DNA from: Zooshikella harenae
Lineage (GTDB): Bacteria; Pseudomonadota; Gammaproteobacteria; Pseudomonadales; Zooshikellaceae
NCBI RefSeq assembly: GCF_018837975.1
Contig: NZ_JAGSOY010000041.1
Location: forward strand, 1 to 43,444
Direction: 5' to 3'
DNA length: 43,444 nt
The first letter of the stretch is position 1, and every line of letters starts with the position of its first letter. Position numbers and translations under genes: made by a program. Of the stretch, positions 1-8,281 are shown piece after piece. The notes under the pieces were generated by a model. That model was not told the DNA's origin, did not search any database, and worked only from the letters and a program-made list of their open reading frames with translations.

Positions 1-307
1 TTATGTCGTTTATGATTTCGTAATAATAAATATCTATTCTCTTGGCTGTAATAAAAAAGCCCCTTCTAAACTAGTATCAGTTCTCGTTATAATTTAGTTG
101 TCGTACTAATAAGTGATAACATCACTTGTTAATAAAACTATTTTCCTTTCTTATTCGCTTATATCTGTGCCGTGTTTTGCTCAACCAGTAAGACTTAGTA
201 CATTATGTTTATTAGCAAACTGTAAAGATACATAGTTACTGGACTGGATAGGCTGTTATTTCAATAAGTAATTGAGCACGGACGAGACGCTAGCGTTGGC
301 TGTAGAG
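1..307. other. Leading non-coding region with a dyad
   Basis: AT-rich DNA with no convincing gene. It holds an inverted repeat at 111-127, AAGTGAT / AAC / ATCACTT, with 7-bp perfect arms that extend by a few weaker pairs. No T-run follows directly on either side, so it could be an operator or a hairpin. The gene it might serve is the membrane protein that starts near 308. A TTG at 272 extends that reading frame but has no ribosome binding site. Confidence 0.4.
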
Positions 308-1336
308 ATGATTGGCATGGACAGACAGTTTAAGTTGTACGCCTTTATTAAAGAAATAATCAAAGACACATTCTCCCTTAGTTGGCTTCTTTTTAAAGTC
401 ATGATTCCTGTGTTGATTATCGTAAAGATAATGCAAGAACTTGGTTTCATTGAGTACTTTAGCATGGCATTAGAGCCATTAATGGGGTTGATAGGCTTGC
501 CATCGTCTATGGGGCTAGTCTGGGCAACAACGATTGTAACGAATATTTATGGTGGCATGGTTATTTTCTTTTCTATGCAAGAACCTATGACTGTGGCTCA
601 AGTAACTGTGCTCAGCGCCTTGATGTTATTAGCACATGGCTTGCCGATTGAGGTGAGAATTACACAATTAGCAGGTCTACGTGTTTTATTTGTTGTCCTA
701 TTACGGCTAATTGGAGCCTTTATTTTTGCTTATGTGTTGCATGTTATTTACAGCAGTGGAAGTTGGTTACAAGAGGCGAATGTTATTATTTTTGAGCCTC
801 AAGAGATAGATAACTCGTGGTTGGGGTGGGTTAAAAATGAAACTCTTAATTTAATTAAAATTGTTGGTGTTATTTTTTCTCTAGTTACATTGCTAAAGAT
901 ATTACGCTTGGTTGGGGTTGAAAGAATTTTAATATTTCTTTTGAAGCCAGTTTTAAAAAGAATTGGAATTGCTGAAGAAGCGACAACAATTACTATTGTG
1001 GGGGTAACCTTAGGTTTAACCTTTGGTGGCGGACTGTTAATTCAGGAAGCGAATAAGGGACATGTTTCAGCAAAGGATATTTTTTTAGCAATGAGTTTGC
1101 TATCTATATGCCATAGCTTAATTGAAGACACTATTTTAACGTCTTTATTGGGGGGGCATATCTCAGGAATTTTATTTGTGAGATTAATATTTAGCTTATT
1201 GCTTATTTGGGGCTTGGCTTGTTTAGTGAAAAAATGCCAACCGAAAACGATGGAACGGTGGTTTATGAAGGATAAAAAAGAGGATTGTGATGGGCCTAGT
1301 GAACAGCCTTTAATTGAGAATAAACAAAGTACTTAA
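308..1336 (+). CDS. Nucleoside-recognition (Gate) domain membrane protein
   Basis: Polytopic inner-membrane protein of about 342 residues, resembling the nucleoside recognition / SpmA-SpmB 'Gate' family, whose members resemble parts of nucleoside transporters. Hydrophobic segments run through the whole length. Each half has a Gly-rich helix start (FGGGLLIQEANKG in the second; LMGLIGLPSSMG and IYGGMVIF in the first), which suggests an internal duplication. The C-terminus is short, charged and cytoplasmic. The open frame extends back to a TTG at 272. I prefer ATG 308 (or ATG 317) because nothing upstream of the TTG resembles a ribosome binding site. The substrate is unknown. The gene is monocistronic, converges on serA and ends at a strong shared terminator. 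Confidence 0.7.
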   Translation: MIGMDRQFKLYAFIKEIIKDTFSLSWLLFKVMIPVLIIVKIMQELGFIEYFSMALEPLMGLIGLPSSMGLVWATTIVTNIYGGMVIFFSMQEPMTVAQVTVLSALMLLAHGLPIEVRITQLAGLRVLFVVLLRLIGAFIFAYVLHVIYSSGSWLQEANVIIFEPQEIDNSWLGWVKNETLNLIKIVGVIFSLVTLLKILRLVGVERILIFLLKPVLKRIGIAEEATTITIVGVTLGLTFGGGLLIQEANKGHVSAKDIFLAMSLLSICHSLIEDTILTSLLGGHISGILFVRLIFSLLLIWGLACLVKKCQPKTMERWFMKDKKEDCDGPSEQPLIENKQST

Positions 1337-1340
1337 AACA

Positions 1341-1369
1341 AAAAAGCCAGGCATCTTGCCTGGCTTTTT
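1341..1369. terminator. Bidirectional intrinsic terminator
   Basis: Perfect stem AAAAAGCCAGGCA / TGCCTGGCTTTTT with a 3-nt loop (TCT). The A-tract and T-tract make it work in both directions. It lies between the converging membrane-protein gene and serA. Confidence 0.95.
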
Positions 1370-1383
1370 ATGTACACTGATTG

Positions 1384-2613
1384 TTAATAAAGTACACGGC
1401 AGCGGATAGTGCCATTGACATGTTGAAGTTTTTCTAGGGCTATTTGACTTTGTTCTGCTTCAACATCGATAACTACATAACCTACCTTATCTTTGGTATC
1501 AAGAAACTGTCCACTGATATTAATATTATTTTCAAAAAATATTCGGTTAATTTCTGATAGTACACCAGGAATATTTTTATGAATATGGAGAATTCTATGC
1601 TGTCCAGGGTGTGAGGGCAGGCCAACTTCAGGGAAGTTAACAGAAGTGATTGTCGTACCATTGTCACTGTACTTCACAAGTTTTTCTGCAACCTCTTTCC
1701 CTATATTTTCTTGAGCTTCTACTGTGCTTCCACCTATGTGTGGGGTTAGCAAAACATTATCTATCCCTCTTAATGGTGAGATAAACTCTTCAGTATTAGA
1801 CTTTGGCTCGACAGGAAAAACATCAATCGCTGCACCTAGTAGCTTTTGGCTACGTAACGCTTCGGCTAATGCATCTATATTTACCACTGTGCCACGAGAA
1901 GCATTGATCAGTACACTGCCAGGCTTCATTGCTGCGATCTCATCAGGCCCAATCATGTATTTTGTGGATGGTGTTTCAGGGACATGAAGTGTAACGATGT
2001 CACAGAGACCAAGTAAACTTTTCATATCTGCCAGCTGAGTGGCATTACCTAAAGGTAGTTTGGTGACGACATCATAGAAGTAAACTTCCATACCAAGCGA
2101 CTCAGACATTACGCTTAGCTGGCTACCGATATTACCATAGCCGATAATACCTATCTTTTTATTACGAATTTCATAGGCATTGGCTGCACTCTTTTCCCAA
2201 CCACCACGATGGGCTTTCATGTTTTTTGCCGGAATAGTTCTAAGTAACAGAATTGCTTCTGCAAGGACAAGTTCAGCAACGGATCGAGTATTTGAAAAGG
2301 GAGCGTTAAAGACAACAATCCCTTTCTCCTGGGCAGAGGATAAGTCTACCTGATTAGTACCAATACAAAAGCAGCCAACTGCAATGAGTTTGTTAGCCGC
2401 TTCAAGTACTTTCGGCGTTAATTGTGTGCGTGAGCGTATGCCAATGAAATGAACATCTGCAATTTTTTCTTTTAACTCCTCTTCAGACAGTGCTGTAGAG
2501 AGGTGCTCAACATTGGTATAGCCATTAGCATTGAGTAGCTCAATCGCTGAAGGGTGAATACCTTCCAACAGTAAAAACTTAATTTTGTTTTTTTCCAAAG
2601 ATGTAGTGGCCAT
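1384..2613 (-). CDS. serA: D-3-phosphoglycerate dehydrogenase SerA
   Basis: First enzyme of serine synthesis; it oxidises 3-phosphoglycerate to 3-phosphohydroxypyruvate with NAD+. At 409 residues it matches the E. coli-type enzyme (410). In order, the sequence shows an N-terminal substrate-binding half (residues 10-110), a Rossmann nucleotide-binding motif GIIGYGNIGSQ (about 154-164), the active-site stretches NASRGTVV and LTPHIGGST, and a C-terminal ACT domain (about residue 335 on) that gives serine feedback inhibition in this family. E. coli-type SerA can also reduce 2-ketoglutarate to D-2-hydroxyglutarate, which explains the divergent neighbour at 2954. The start is the ATG at 2613. The gene is monocistronic, with a shared terminator downstream. 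Confidence 0.97.
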   Translation of the reverse strand: MATTSLEKNKIKFLLLEGIHPSAIELLNANGYTNVEHLSTALSEEELKEKIADVHFIGIRSRTQLTPKVLEAANKLIAVGCFCIGTNQVDLSSAQEKGIVVFNAPFSNTRSVAELVLAEAILLLRTIPAKNMKAHRGGWEKSAANAYEIRNKKIGIIGYGNIGSQLSVMSESLGMEVYFYDVVTKLPLGNATQLADMKSLLGLCDIVTLHVPETPSTKYMIGPDEIAAMKPGSVLINASRGTVVNIDALAEALRSQKLLGAAIDVFPVEPKSNTEEFISPLRGIDNVLLTPHIGGSTVEAQENIGKEVAEKLVKYSDNGTTITSVNFPEVGLPSHPGQHRILHIHKNIPGVLSEINRIFFENNINISGQFLDTKDKVGYVVIDVEAEQSQIALEKLQHVNGTIRCRVLY

Positions 2614-2953
2614 ATCAGGAAGTTACCATGGTCATGAATTCATCAGAGAGACAGGTTTTTCCCATAGTCCGGTACAACGAGCTTACATGGTAAGCATTAT
2701 TATTATCAGCAGAGCGCACACACCATTTTAAATCCTTTTATTAGCACGTTCTGTTTAACAAATAGTTAGTTTGAGCGTAATAGGTAACAAAGTTGGTGTA
2801 TCTAGCTACGTTCTCTGCATCGATGGCTCATTTCGCAAACTATAAGGGGGGATAATCATACCATAGTGTGTCAGAATTATGAGCAAGTAAAAGGATGAAA
2901 CTTATTCAGTCACATCTTGAGAAAAGCTGAATAGGGATAAGGATCGTGAGAAA
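2614..2953. other. Divergent promoter region serA / D2HGDH
   Basis: A 340-bp gene-free spacer that must hold the promoters for both divergent genes. It is AT-rich. I found no clear operator palindrome or RNA structure. An AAGGA ribosome binding site at 2939-2943 lies 10 nt before the GTG at 2954. Confidence 0.5.
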
Positions 2954-4372
2954 GTGAACGTTAGTGAGAGTAAACCAATGAGTCAAGCGGAAATCATAGC
3001 TCAACTAAAGGACGTCATTGTTGAGGGTAAGATACTTACTGATGCCGAATCACTTAGCTACTATGGTAAGGACTGGACAAAAGCATATAAGCCTGCCCCA
3101 TTAGCCATTGTATTTCCTAGAAGTATTCCTGAAGTGCAAGCATTGGTTCGGTTTGCCAATAAGCATAATGTTGCCCTTGTTGCTTCGGGGGGAAGGACAG
3201 GACTAAGTGGTGGTGCAGTTGCAGCAGCTGGAGAAGTTGTAGTTGCTTTTGACTACATGAATAACATTACAGACTTCAACCCTATAGATCGGACTGTGAT
3301 CTGTGAGCCAGGAGTAATCACTGAACAACTGCAGGCATTTGCCGAGGAGAGAGAGTTGTTTTATCCAGTTGACTTTGCTTCGGCTGGGTCAAGTCAGATG
3401 GGCGGAAATATTTCAACCAATGCGGGTGGTATTAAAGTTATTCGTTATGGTATGACCCGAGACTGGGTTGCAGGGTTAAAGGTTGTAACGGGTACAGGTG
3501 AGTTGCTTTCATTAAATAAAGCACTGGTTAAAAATAATACAGGTTATGACTTACGCCAGTTATTCATAGGTGGAGAGGGGACACTTGGCTTTATTGTTGA
3601 GGCTACGATGAAGCTGGTAAGGCCACCAAAAGACCTCACAGTGTTGTTGCTAGGGGTATCAGATATGACCTCTATCATGAATGTATTACATAGCTTCCAA
3701 CAACAAATTGACTTAACTGCATTTGAATTTTTTTCAGAAAAAGCGCTGCAAAAGGTTGTGGCAAAAGGTGATGTTCAGCGTCCATTTGAGACTCAGGTAG
3801 ATTACTATGCGTTGCTGGAATTTGAATGCTTAAATGAACAAATTGCTGAGCAAGCAATGGAGGTTTTTGAACTCTGCCTGGAGCAGGGCTGGGTTATGGA
3901 TGGTGTGATGAGTCAAAGTTTGACTCAATTGCAGAACCTTTGGCGTTGTCGAGAGGATATTTCTGAAACTATTGCTGAGTGGACACCTTATAAAAATGAT
4001 ATCTCAGTTATTGTCTCAAAAGTGCCTGAGTTTCTTGCTGAGGTTGAACGGGTTGTTACTGAGCACTATCCTGATTTTGAAATAATCTGGTTCGGTCATA
4101 TTGGTGATGGCAATATTCACTTAAATATTTTAAAGCCTGAGCAGCTAGATCAAGCAAGCTTTATAGAAAAGTGCCACCATGTTAGCCAGTGGGTTTTTGA
4201 AATTGTGGAAAAATATCAAGGCTCGGTGTCAGCAGAGCATGGTGTAGGCTTGTTGAAAAAAGATTTTCTACAATACACTCGTAGTGCTGTAGAAATTGAA
4301 TACATGAAGGCTATCAAGTGTATCTTCGATCCAAACAATATTATGAATCCTGGTAAGTTGATTGACCTGTAA
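2954..4372 (+). CDS. FAD-linked D-2-hydroxyglutarate dehydrogenase
   Basis: FAD-binding oxidoreductase of the GlcD / D-lactate dehydrogenase superfamily, 472 residues (464 from the alternative ATG at 2978). It has an N-terminal PCMH-type FAD-binding domain with a Gly-rich loop (SGGRTGLSGGAV) and a second one (GGNISTNAGG). The C-terminal FAD-oxidase domain carries the metal-site motif HIGDGNIHLN and ends with HGVGLLKK and FDPNNIMNPGK. Its position head-to-head with serA is the arrangement of Pseudomonas PA0316/PA0317, where this enzyme recycles the D-2-hydroxyglutarate made by SerA back to 2-ketoglutarate and so pulls serine synthesis forward. The substrate is assigned from that context. By sequence alone, glycolate or D-lactate would also be possible. 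Confidence 0.85.
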   Translation: MNVSESKPMSQAEIIAQLKDVIVEGKILTDAESLSYYGKDWTKAYKPAPLAIVFPRSIPEVQALVRFANKHNVALVASGGRTGLSGGAVAAAGEVVVAFDYMNNITDFNPIDRTVICEPGVITEQLQAFAEERELFYPVDFASAGSSQMGGNISTNAGGIKVIRYGMTRDWVAGLKVVTGTGELLSLNKALVKNNTGYDLRQLFIGGEGTLGFIVEATMKLVRPPKDLTVLLLGVSDMTSIMNVLHSFQQQIDLTAFEFFSEKALQKVVAKGDVQRPFETQVDYYALLEFECLNEQIAEQAMEVFELCLEQGWVMDGVMSQSLTQLQNLWRCREDISETIAEWTPYKNDISVIVSKVPEFLAEVERVVTEHYPDFEIIWFGHIGDGNIHLNILKPEQLDQASFIEKCHHVSQWVFEIVEKYQGSVSAEHGVGLLKKDFLQYTRSAVEIEYMKAIKCIFDPNNIMNPGKLIDL

Positions 4373-4391
4373 ATAGAAGTAAAACTGTTTG

Positions 4392-4425
4392 ACTGTGCCT
4401 AATGGGCTATTCATTTAGGCACAGT
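4392..4425. terminator. Hairpin between convergent genes
   Basis: Perfect 11-bp arms ACTGTGCCTAA / TTAGGCACAGT with a 12-nt loop, 20 nt after the dehydrogenase stop and 30 nt beyond the end of the opposite gene. There is no T-tract on either side, so it is a likely but atypical bidirectional terminator or 3'-end stabilising structure. Confidence 0.6.
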
Positions 4426-4454
4426 GCTATCAGACAAAGAACGTTTTGCTAGGA

Positions 4455-4721
4455 CTATATTCCCATATTATTTAAAGTATCCAGTACTTGCCGTGTTGCA
4501 GAGGCAATAGCAGGGTGGCTTTCTGCAAACTTAATGGCTTCTTGTTCTAGACGATGCTTGAGTGCTTCAATGGGAGGCTCAGCTTTGGGAGAATTGATAG
4601 CTGTATTTATTTCGTCAGCTATTTGACGTAGTTCTGCTGTAGTACACTCATCAGCTGCCTCTACATCATCGATGACTTTCAGAAGCTCATCCATGTCTGG
4701 TTGCAAACGTTTTGGCGTCAT
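4455..4721 (-). CDS. DUF4404 family small protein
   Basis: Small acidic, mostly helical protein of 88 residues. The C-terminal pattern FAESHPAIASATRQVLDTL followed by NNMGI is characteristic of the DUF4404 family of gammaproteobacteria, whose function is unknown. An ATG at 4730 directly abuts an AGGA. The ATG at 4721 sits 8 nt downstream of that AGGA and is the better start. The protein has no signal peptide or membrane segment, so it is probably cytosolic. The gene is monocistronic and convergent with the dehydrogenase gene. Confidence 0.75.
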   Translation of the reverse strand: MTPKRLQPDMDELLKVIDDVEAADECTTAELRQIADEINTAINSPKAEPPIEALKHRLEQEAIKFAESHPAIASATRQVLDTLNNMGI

Positions 4722-4935
4722 AGCGGTCATCCTAAAAGCTTATGTATTTATAAAGATAATATGCCAGGATGTACTAATCTGGCAATTTTACTCTTTTCAT
4801 TAACATGTGACATAAGGTTTTTAATAGTCAGTAAGACTTTTATGTGAAGAATAAAGCTTACGAACAAGTTTCTCTGAAAGAGTAGATGAGCTTTAAAGAT
4901 ATTTTCACTTATTAATCAATGAGGTGGGGGAGAGC

Positions 4936-5616
4936 GTGGTTCATTTTTTACGGTGGGATAATCAACAGCAGGTTGAGTGGCCATTAGGAAAAATTGTTTG
5001 TGTTGGAAGAAACTATGCAGACCATGCTGCTGAGTTGAATAATCCTGTACCAGACCAGCCATTACTCTTTATGAAACCAGCAACTGCTTATAGTGAAGTC
5101 ACTTCTTCGGTGAAGATTCCGGTGAGTAAAGGTCGCTTACACTATGAAACAGAACTAGCACTATTGATTGGTAAGCCATTGTCGGCTTATACCAACACGA
5201 ATCCAATTGATACGATTGCAGGGATTGGCTTAGCATTGGATTTAACCTTTAGAGATTTACAAACAACGCTTAAGCAAAAAGGACATCCTTGGGAACGAGC
5301 AAAAGCCTTCGATGGTTCATGCCCTATAACAAACTTTGTAGGTTACAACCCTGCTTGGTCTCTAGGGGATGTTGAGTTTTTTTGTTGGATTGATGGAGAG
5401 TTACGACAACACGGGCTGACTAAGGATATGTTGTTTTCTGTCACAGCGTTATTAGAAAGTATTAAAACTGAGTTTACCTTATTACCAGGTGATGTCGTCT
5501 TAACAGGAACGCCGGCAGGAGTGGGGCGATTACAAGGTAAGGAAGCTATTAGATTAATGTTACAGCACAAGCAGATTACTCTTTTGGATCAAACCTTTTC
5601 TACTTGTGCTGGGTAA
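4936..5616 (+). CDS. Fumarylacetoacetate hydrolase family protein
   Basis: Single-domain FAH-family enzyme of 226 residues, similar in size to E. coli YcgM and human FAHD1. Typical activities in this family are acylpyruvate hydrolysis or oxaloacetate decarboxylation. Visible motifs are VCVGRNYADHAAEL near the N-terminus, LLFMKPATA, the metal-binding ETELALLIGK (the spaced Glu residues), AKAFDGSCP and the C-terminal LLPGDVVLTGTPAGVG. The frame opens at GTG 4924, but GTG 4936 follows a purine-rich GAGGTGGGGGAG at good spacing and is preferred. The exact substrate cannot be read from the sequence. Confidence 0.88.
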   Translation: MVHFLRWDNQQQVEWPLGKIVCVGRNYADHAAELNNPVPDQPLLFMKPATAYSEVTSSVKIPVSKGRLHYETELALLIGKPLSAYTNTNPIDTIAGIGLALDLTFRDLQTTLKQKGHPWERAKAFDGSCPITNFVGYNPAWSLGDVEFFCWIDGELRQHGLTKDMLFSVTALLESIKTEFTLLPGDVVLTGTPAGVGRLQGKEAIRLMLQHKQITLLDQTFSTCAG

Positions 5617-5623
5617 GTCAATA

Positions 5624-5661
5624 CTGCCCTAATACATTTAAAAAGAAAGTGTTTAGGGCAG
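5624..5661. terminator. Hairpin between convergent genes
   Basis: Inverted repeat CTGCCCTAA / TTAGGGCAG, 9-bp perfect arms with a 20-nt A-rich loop, in the short space between the FAH-family gene and the exported-protein gene. It has no T-tract and is similar in style to the hairpin at 4392. Confidence 0.5.
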
Positions 5662-5691
5662 CATGAGTGGTACTATATTCTTCTTAATAAG

Positions 5692-6801
5692 TTAGTAGGG
5701 TAATGTATAGGGCACAAGTGTTATTTGAGCATTGCTTGAGGCTCCATAATAGGCACTATAACTTCTAGCTCTTTCTAAGGTATAGAAAGAATCAACATAG
5801 TCGTCTTCATTGCTAAACCAATTATCAGGCATTGCTTCAACAATAGCTTGACCAATTCCTATAAGAATGCCAATTTCTGGTTGTCCTGCTGCGGATACAA
5901 TCTTACTAACAGCCCCAATCAGTTGCTTAGAAAGTTCTTTATAGTTGTAATTGTCATCATGCTCATACAACATGATATTGGCAGCCCCAAAGCGATATTG
6001 CCCCCACATTAGCATGATTTGATTTGGATAATAGGTTTTTTTATCTTCATCTAGGTAAGGCATGTCGACAACGCTGAGTACTGCCTCGTTTTTTGTTGGA
6101 TTAATCCCTGAAACAATGGCATAGATTTCAGAGCTGCCAAGAACCCAAGGTTCATGATCTTTGTTTAACCGTATTTCCGTCAACTTAGCTGTTTCACGCA
6201 TTCTTTGATTGTTGTTACCACTGCTATATTGAGGAAGATCTTTTTTATTAAACTTTAATCCTGCTTTTGCTATTTCTTGGTTTAGAACTTTCAAGCCTGC
6301 CTGTAAATCTTTTTTACTATTTATATCGATAACAAAAACAGGTATGTCAGGCATTTCATTTGGATCTAAATAGTGCACATTTCCTTCTTTATCAAATGCT
6401 TCAATGGTTGACCAGTTTTGCTCATTACCATCTGGTACATAAGCTACTAACCAGTCGTCACCAGCCTCCCAGTCAGCAAGCATTGATTTATCAGCTAATC
6501 TTATTTGTAATAAATTGTCTTCGTATGTTGCAATGCCTTTTCTTTCCGAAAGGGACAGGTTTGCGGCGGAAACTTTTTTACTTAGATTTTGATTATTGGT
6601 AGTAGAAGTAAGCTGCTGTAAGCTCAACGATTGTTGATAACGATGAATATTCTGGCGCAATTGACTATCTATAACTTCACTCTGTAAAGCAATATCTTTA
6701 GCAAGTTCGCGAGTAATAGGGGCTATTTCAACAAACTCTGATTGAGCAAAGGTTACAGAAGATAGGCATGATAAGACAAAGCCTGCTAATGTTTTTCTCA
6801 T
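5692..6801 (-). CDS. Exported protein of unknown function (possibly DUF3103)
   Basis: 369 residues with a clear Sec signal peptide (MRKTLAGFVLSCLSSVTFAQ, cleavage about residue 19-20) and no later membrane segment, so it is periplasmic or secreted. The mature part starts helical (about 25-75, Gln/Leu/Ser rich) and continues as a mixed fold with conserved-looking blocks IRLNKDHEPWVLGSSEIYAI and MLMWGQYRFGAANIMLYEHD. The spacing of these blocks reminds me of DUF3103 proteins from marine gammaproteobacteria, but I cannot confirm that. No catalytic motif is recognisable. The ATG is preceded by AAGGAGTG at good spacing, so the start is secure. The gene is monocistronic, with a 590-bp empty region upstream. 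Confidence 0.75.
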   Translation of the reverse strand: MRKTLAGFVLSCLSSVTFAQSEFVEIAPITRELAKDIALQSEVIDSQLRQNIHRYQQSLSLQQLTSTTNNQNLSKKVSAANLSLSERKGIATYEDNLLQIRLADKSMLADWEAGDDWLVAYVPDGNEQNWSTIEAFDKEGNVHYLDPNEMPDIPVFVIDINSKKDLQAGLKVLNQEIAKAGLKFNKKDLPQYSSGNNNQRMRETAKLTEIRLNKDHEPWVLGSSEIYAIVSGINPTKNEAVLSVVDMPYLDEDKKTYYPNQIMLMWGQYRFGAANIMLYEHDDNYNYKELSKQLIGAVSKIVSAAGQPEIGILIGIGQAIVEAMPDNWFSNEDDYVDSFYTLERARSYSAYYGASSNAQITLVPYTLPY

Positions 6802-7394
6802 TTAACACTCCTTGGTATTTACCTAATTGGTAGGCAAGGATGGTAGTTTTCATTAGTGAAGATAATATTATTAATATTTTAAATGCTGAATAAATTTAAA
6901 AATAATAACATTATCGATTTGTAAACTGAGTAGACACTATTAAATGAATACGCTTAAATTGTTTTGTTTCACATGTCAGTTATGGATTACAAACAACAGG
7001 CTAAGCGGTAGATATTTTTGCCGCTATTTTATTATTCTTTTGGAATTAACTAACACTAATGCACTTTTGGTGCTTGTTAGAGCAAAATACTAGTATAAAT
7101 TACGCTTAAAATAATACTCAAAAAAGTGCTGCTGATTAATCCCTGCAGAGGTGCTTAACCAATAAGTAAATAATAACTTAAACTTTTTGTGGGTAATATT
7201 TTTAACTAAGCACTAATCTCTCTTTTGCTGAATGGTATAGCTCTAATTGTGCTTTTACTAATTAATCAAACTATGTTCTGGTTAGTTCTGTTGTTGATAA
7301 AGATCAAGTCATTAGTATCAGAAAAAATATTAAGAGCGCAAGCATTATTTTTGCACATTAAAAATAAAATTGAATTGTAATAAATGGTTAACAA
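6802..7394. other. 593-bp AT-rich gap
   Basis: No gene supported. It contains an interrupted inverted repeat: CTAACA at 7050-7055 with TGTTAG at 7075-7080, and inner arms GCAC 7061-7064 and GTGC 7070-7073. The rest is unstructured AT-rich DNA that must include the promoter of the exported-protein gene at 6801. Confidence 0.4.
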
Positions 7395-7838
7395 TTAGCG
7401 TGTGTTAATATACCAGTTGTTCTCTGTTTTAAGCTCATTACATAGATATCTTATTGCATAAGATGACAGAGAGGAATTATTCTTAGGCATACTATAAGAG
7501 ACTACGATAGTTGACTCTTTAATCTGTACTTTATTGCCAATTGGTGATACAGAAATAATTGACTCTGCTGAAGATAAAAGTGACGTTTCATTCGATTGAC
7601 AAATTAACACTCTATCAGGTGAAAAAACGCCGCCTTTACAAGAGAAGCCTATATCAGTCAAAACAGTTTTAGATTTATTTAATGCTCTATCGATAAATAG
7701 ACTTTTATCATCATGACTGGTTTCTACAAAAGCTTGAACTGTACTCACTTGTTTCTTTGCTGAGCATGAACTAAGTAGGAATGTTGTTATGAAGATAAGG
7801 AGTATACAGGTGAATGTGAATAAAAAATGATTTGTCAT
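7395..7838 (-). CDS. Small putative lipoprotein
   Basis: 147 residues from the ATG at 7838. The N-terminus is a lipoprotein signal peptide ending FLLSSC (lipobox, lipidated Cys about residue 24). The frame extends upstream to 7901, but starting there would put about 20 polar residues before the hydrophobic core, so the internal ATG is preferred even though its ribosome binding site is weak (GAAGAT). The mature part is about 120 residues, Ser-rich, with two further cysteines (FSCKGG and ILICQSNE-like positions) and one near the C-terminus. I do not recognise the family. Probably outer-membrane attached; function unknown. Confidence 0.6.
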   Translation of the reverse strand: MTNHFLFTFTCILLIFITTFLLSSCSAKKQVSTVQAFVETSHDDKSLFIDRALNKSKTVLTDIGFSCKGGVFSPDRVLICQSNETSLLSSAESIISVSPIGNKVQIKESTIVVSYSMPKNNSSLSSYAIRYLCNELKTENNWYINTR

Positions 7839-8281
7839 ATCTTCGTTGTTTGTTAAATCGTAAGTGTACTTCGATAAACATGATTGGTGCACTGATATCA
7901 ATTGGCTAGTGCATACCTTATTTTTAGCCGCTTTTTTTATATGGTAAAAAGCTTACGAAAAAAAGACTGCTTAGGGAAGTTACTATTATAATATTTTAAG
8001 TAATATTTCGGATATTCGCACTGCATACTAAAGACGTTATGACACAATCAAAAGATGTTAGCTTTTGAGTTTATACTTTGTTTACTTAAGGTTTGTATTC
8101 TACATGGTAATACACGATGTAATATGACAACATAAAAACTAAACGAGTCGTAGTATTTTATCATATACAATGAACTTTGACTTTGAAGTGAGTCGCTATC
8201 TAAGTAAGAAAAATGATTTAATAGAATACTGATAAGTATCAGTATTAAACGCATGCTAAACGATTACCTACTGCCTACTGG
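7839..8281. other. 443-bp AT-rich gap
   Basis: No supported gene. A 68-codon open frame on the minus strand (8048-8254) begins with a hydrophobic run but has no adequate ribosome binding site and AT-driven composition, so I do not call it. The promoter of the SGNH hydrolase gene should lie just before 8282. Confidence 0.4.

Noticed and set aside
4444-4461. TTTTGCTAGGAC.ATATT also found near 18268 (17 of 18 bases)
   Set aside because: One end lies at the 3' end of the DUF4404 gene, the other in decayed DNA; flanks do not match, so chance is the simpler explanation.
8048-8254. 68-codon minus-strand frame with hydrophobic start
   Set aside because: Weak ribosome binding site at poor spacing; composition is explained by AT-richness; no recognisable protein.
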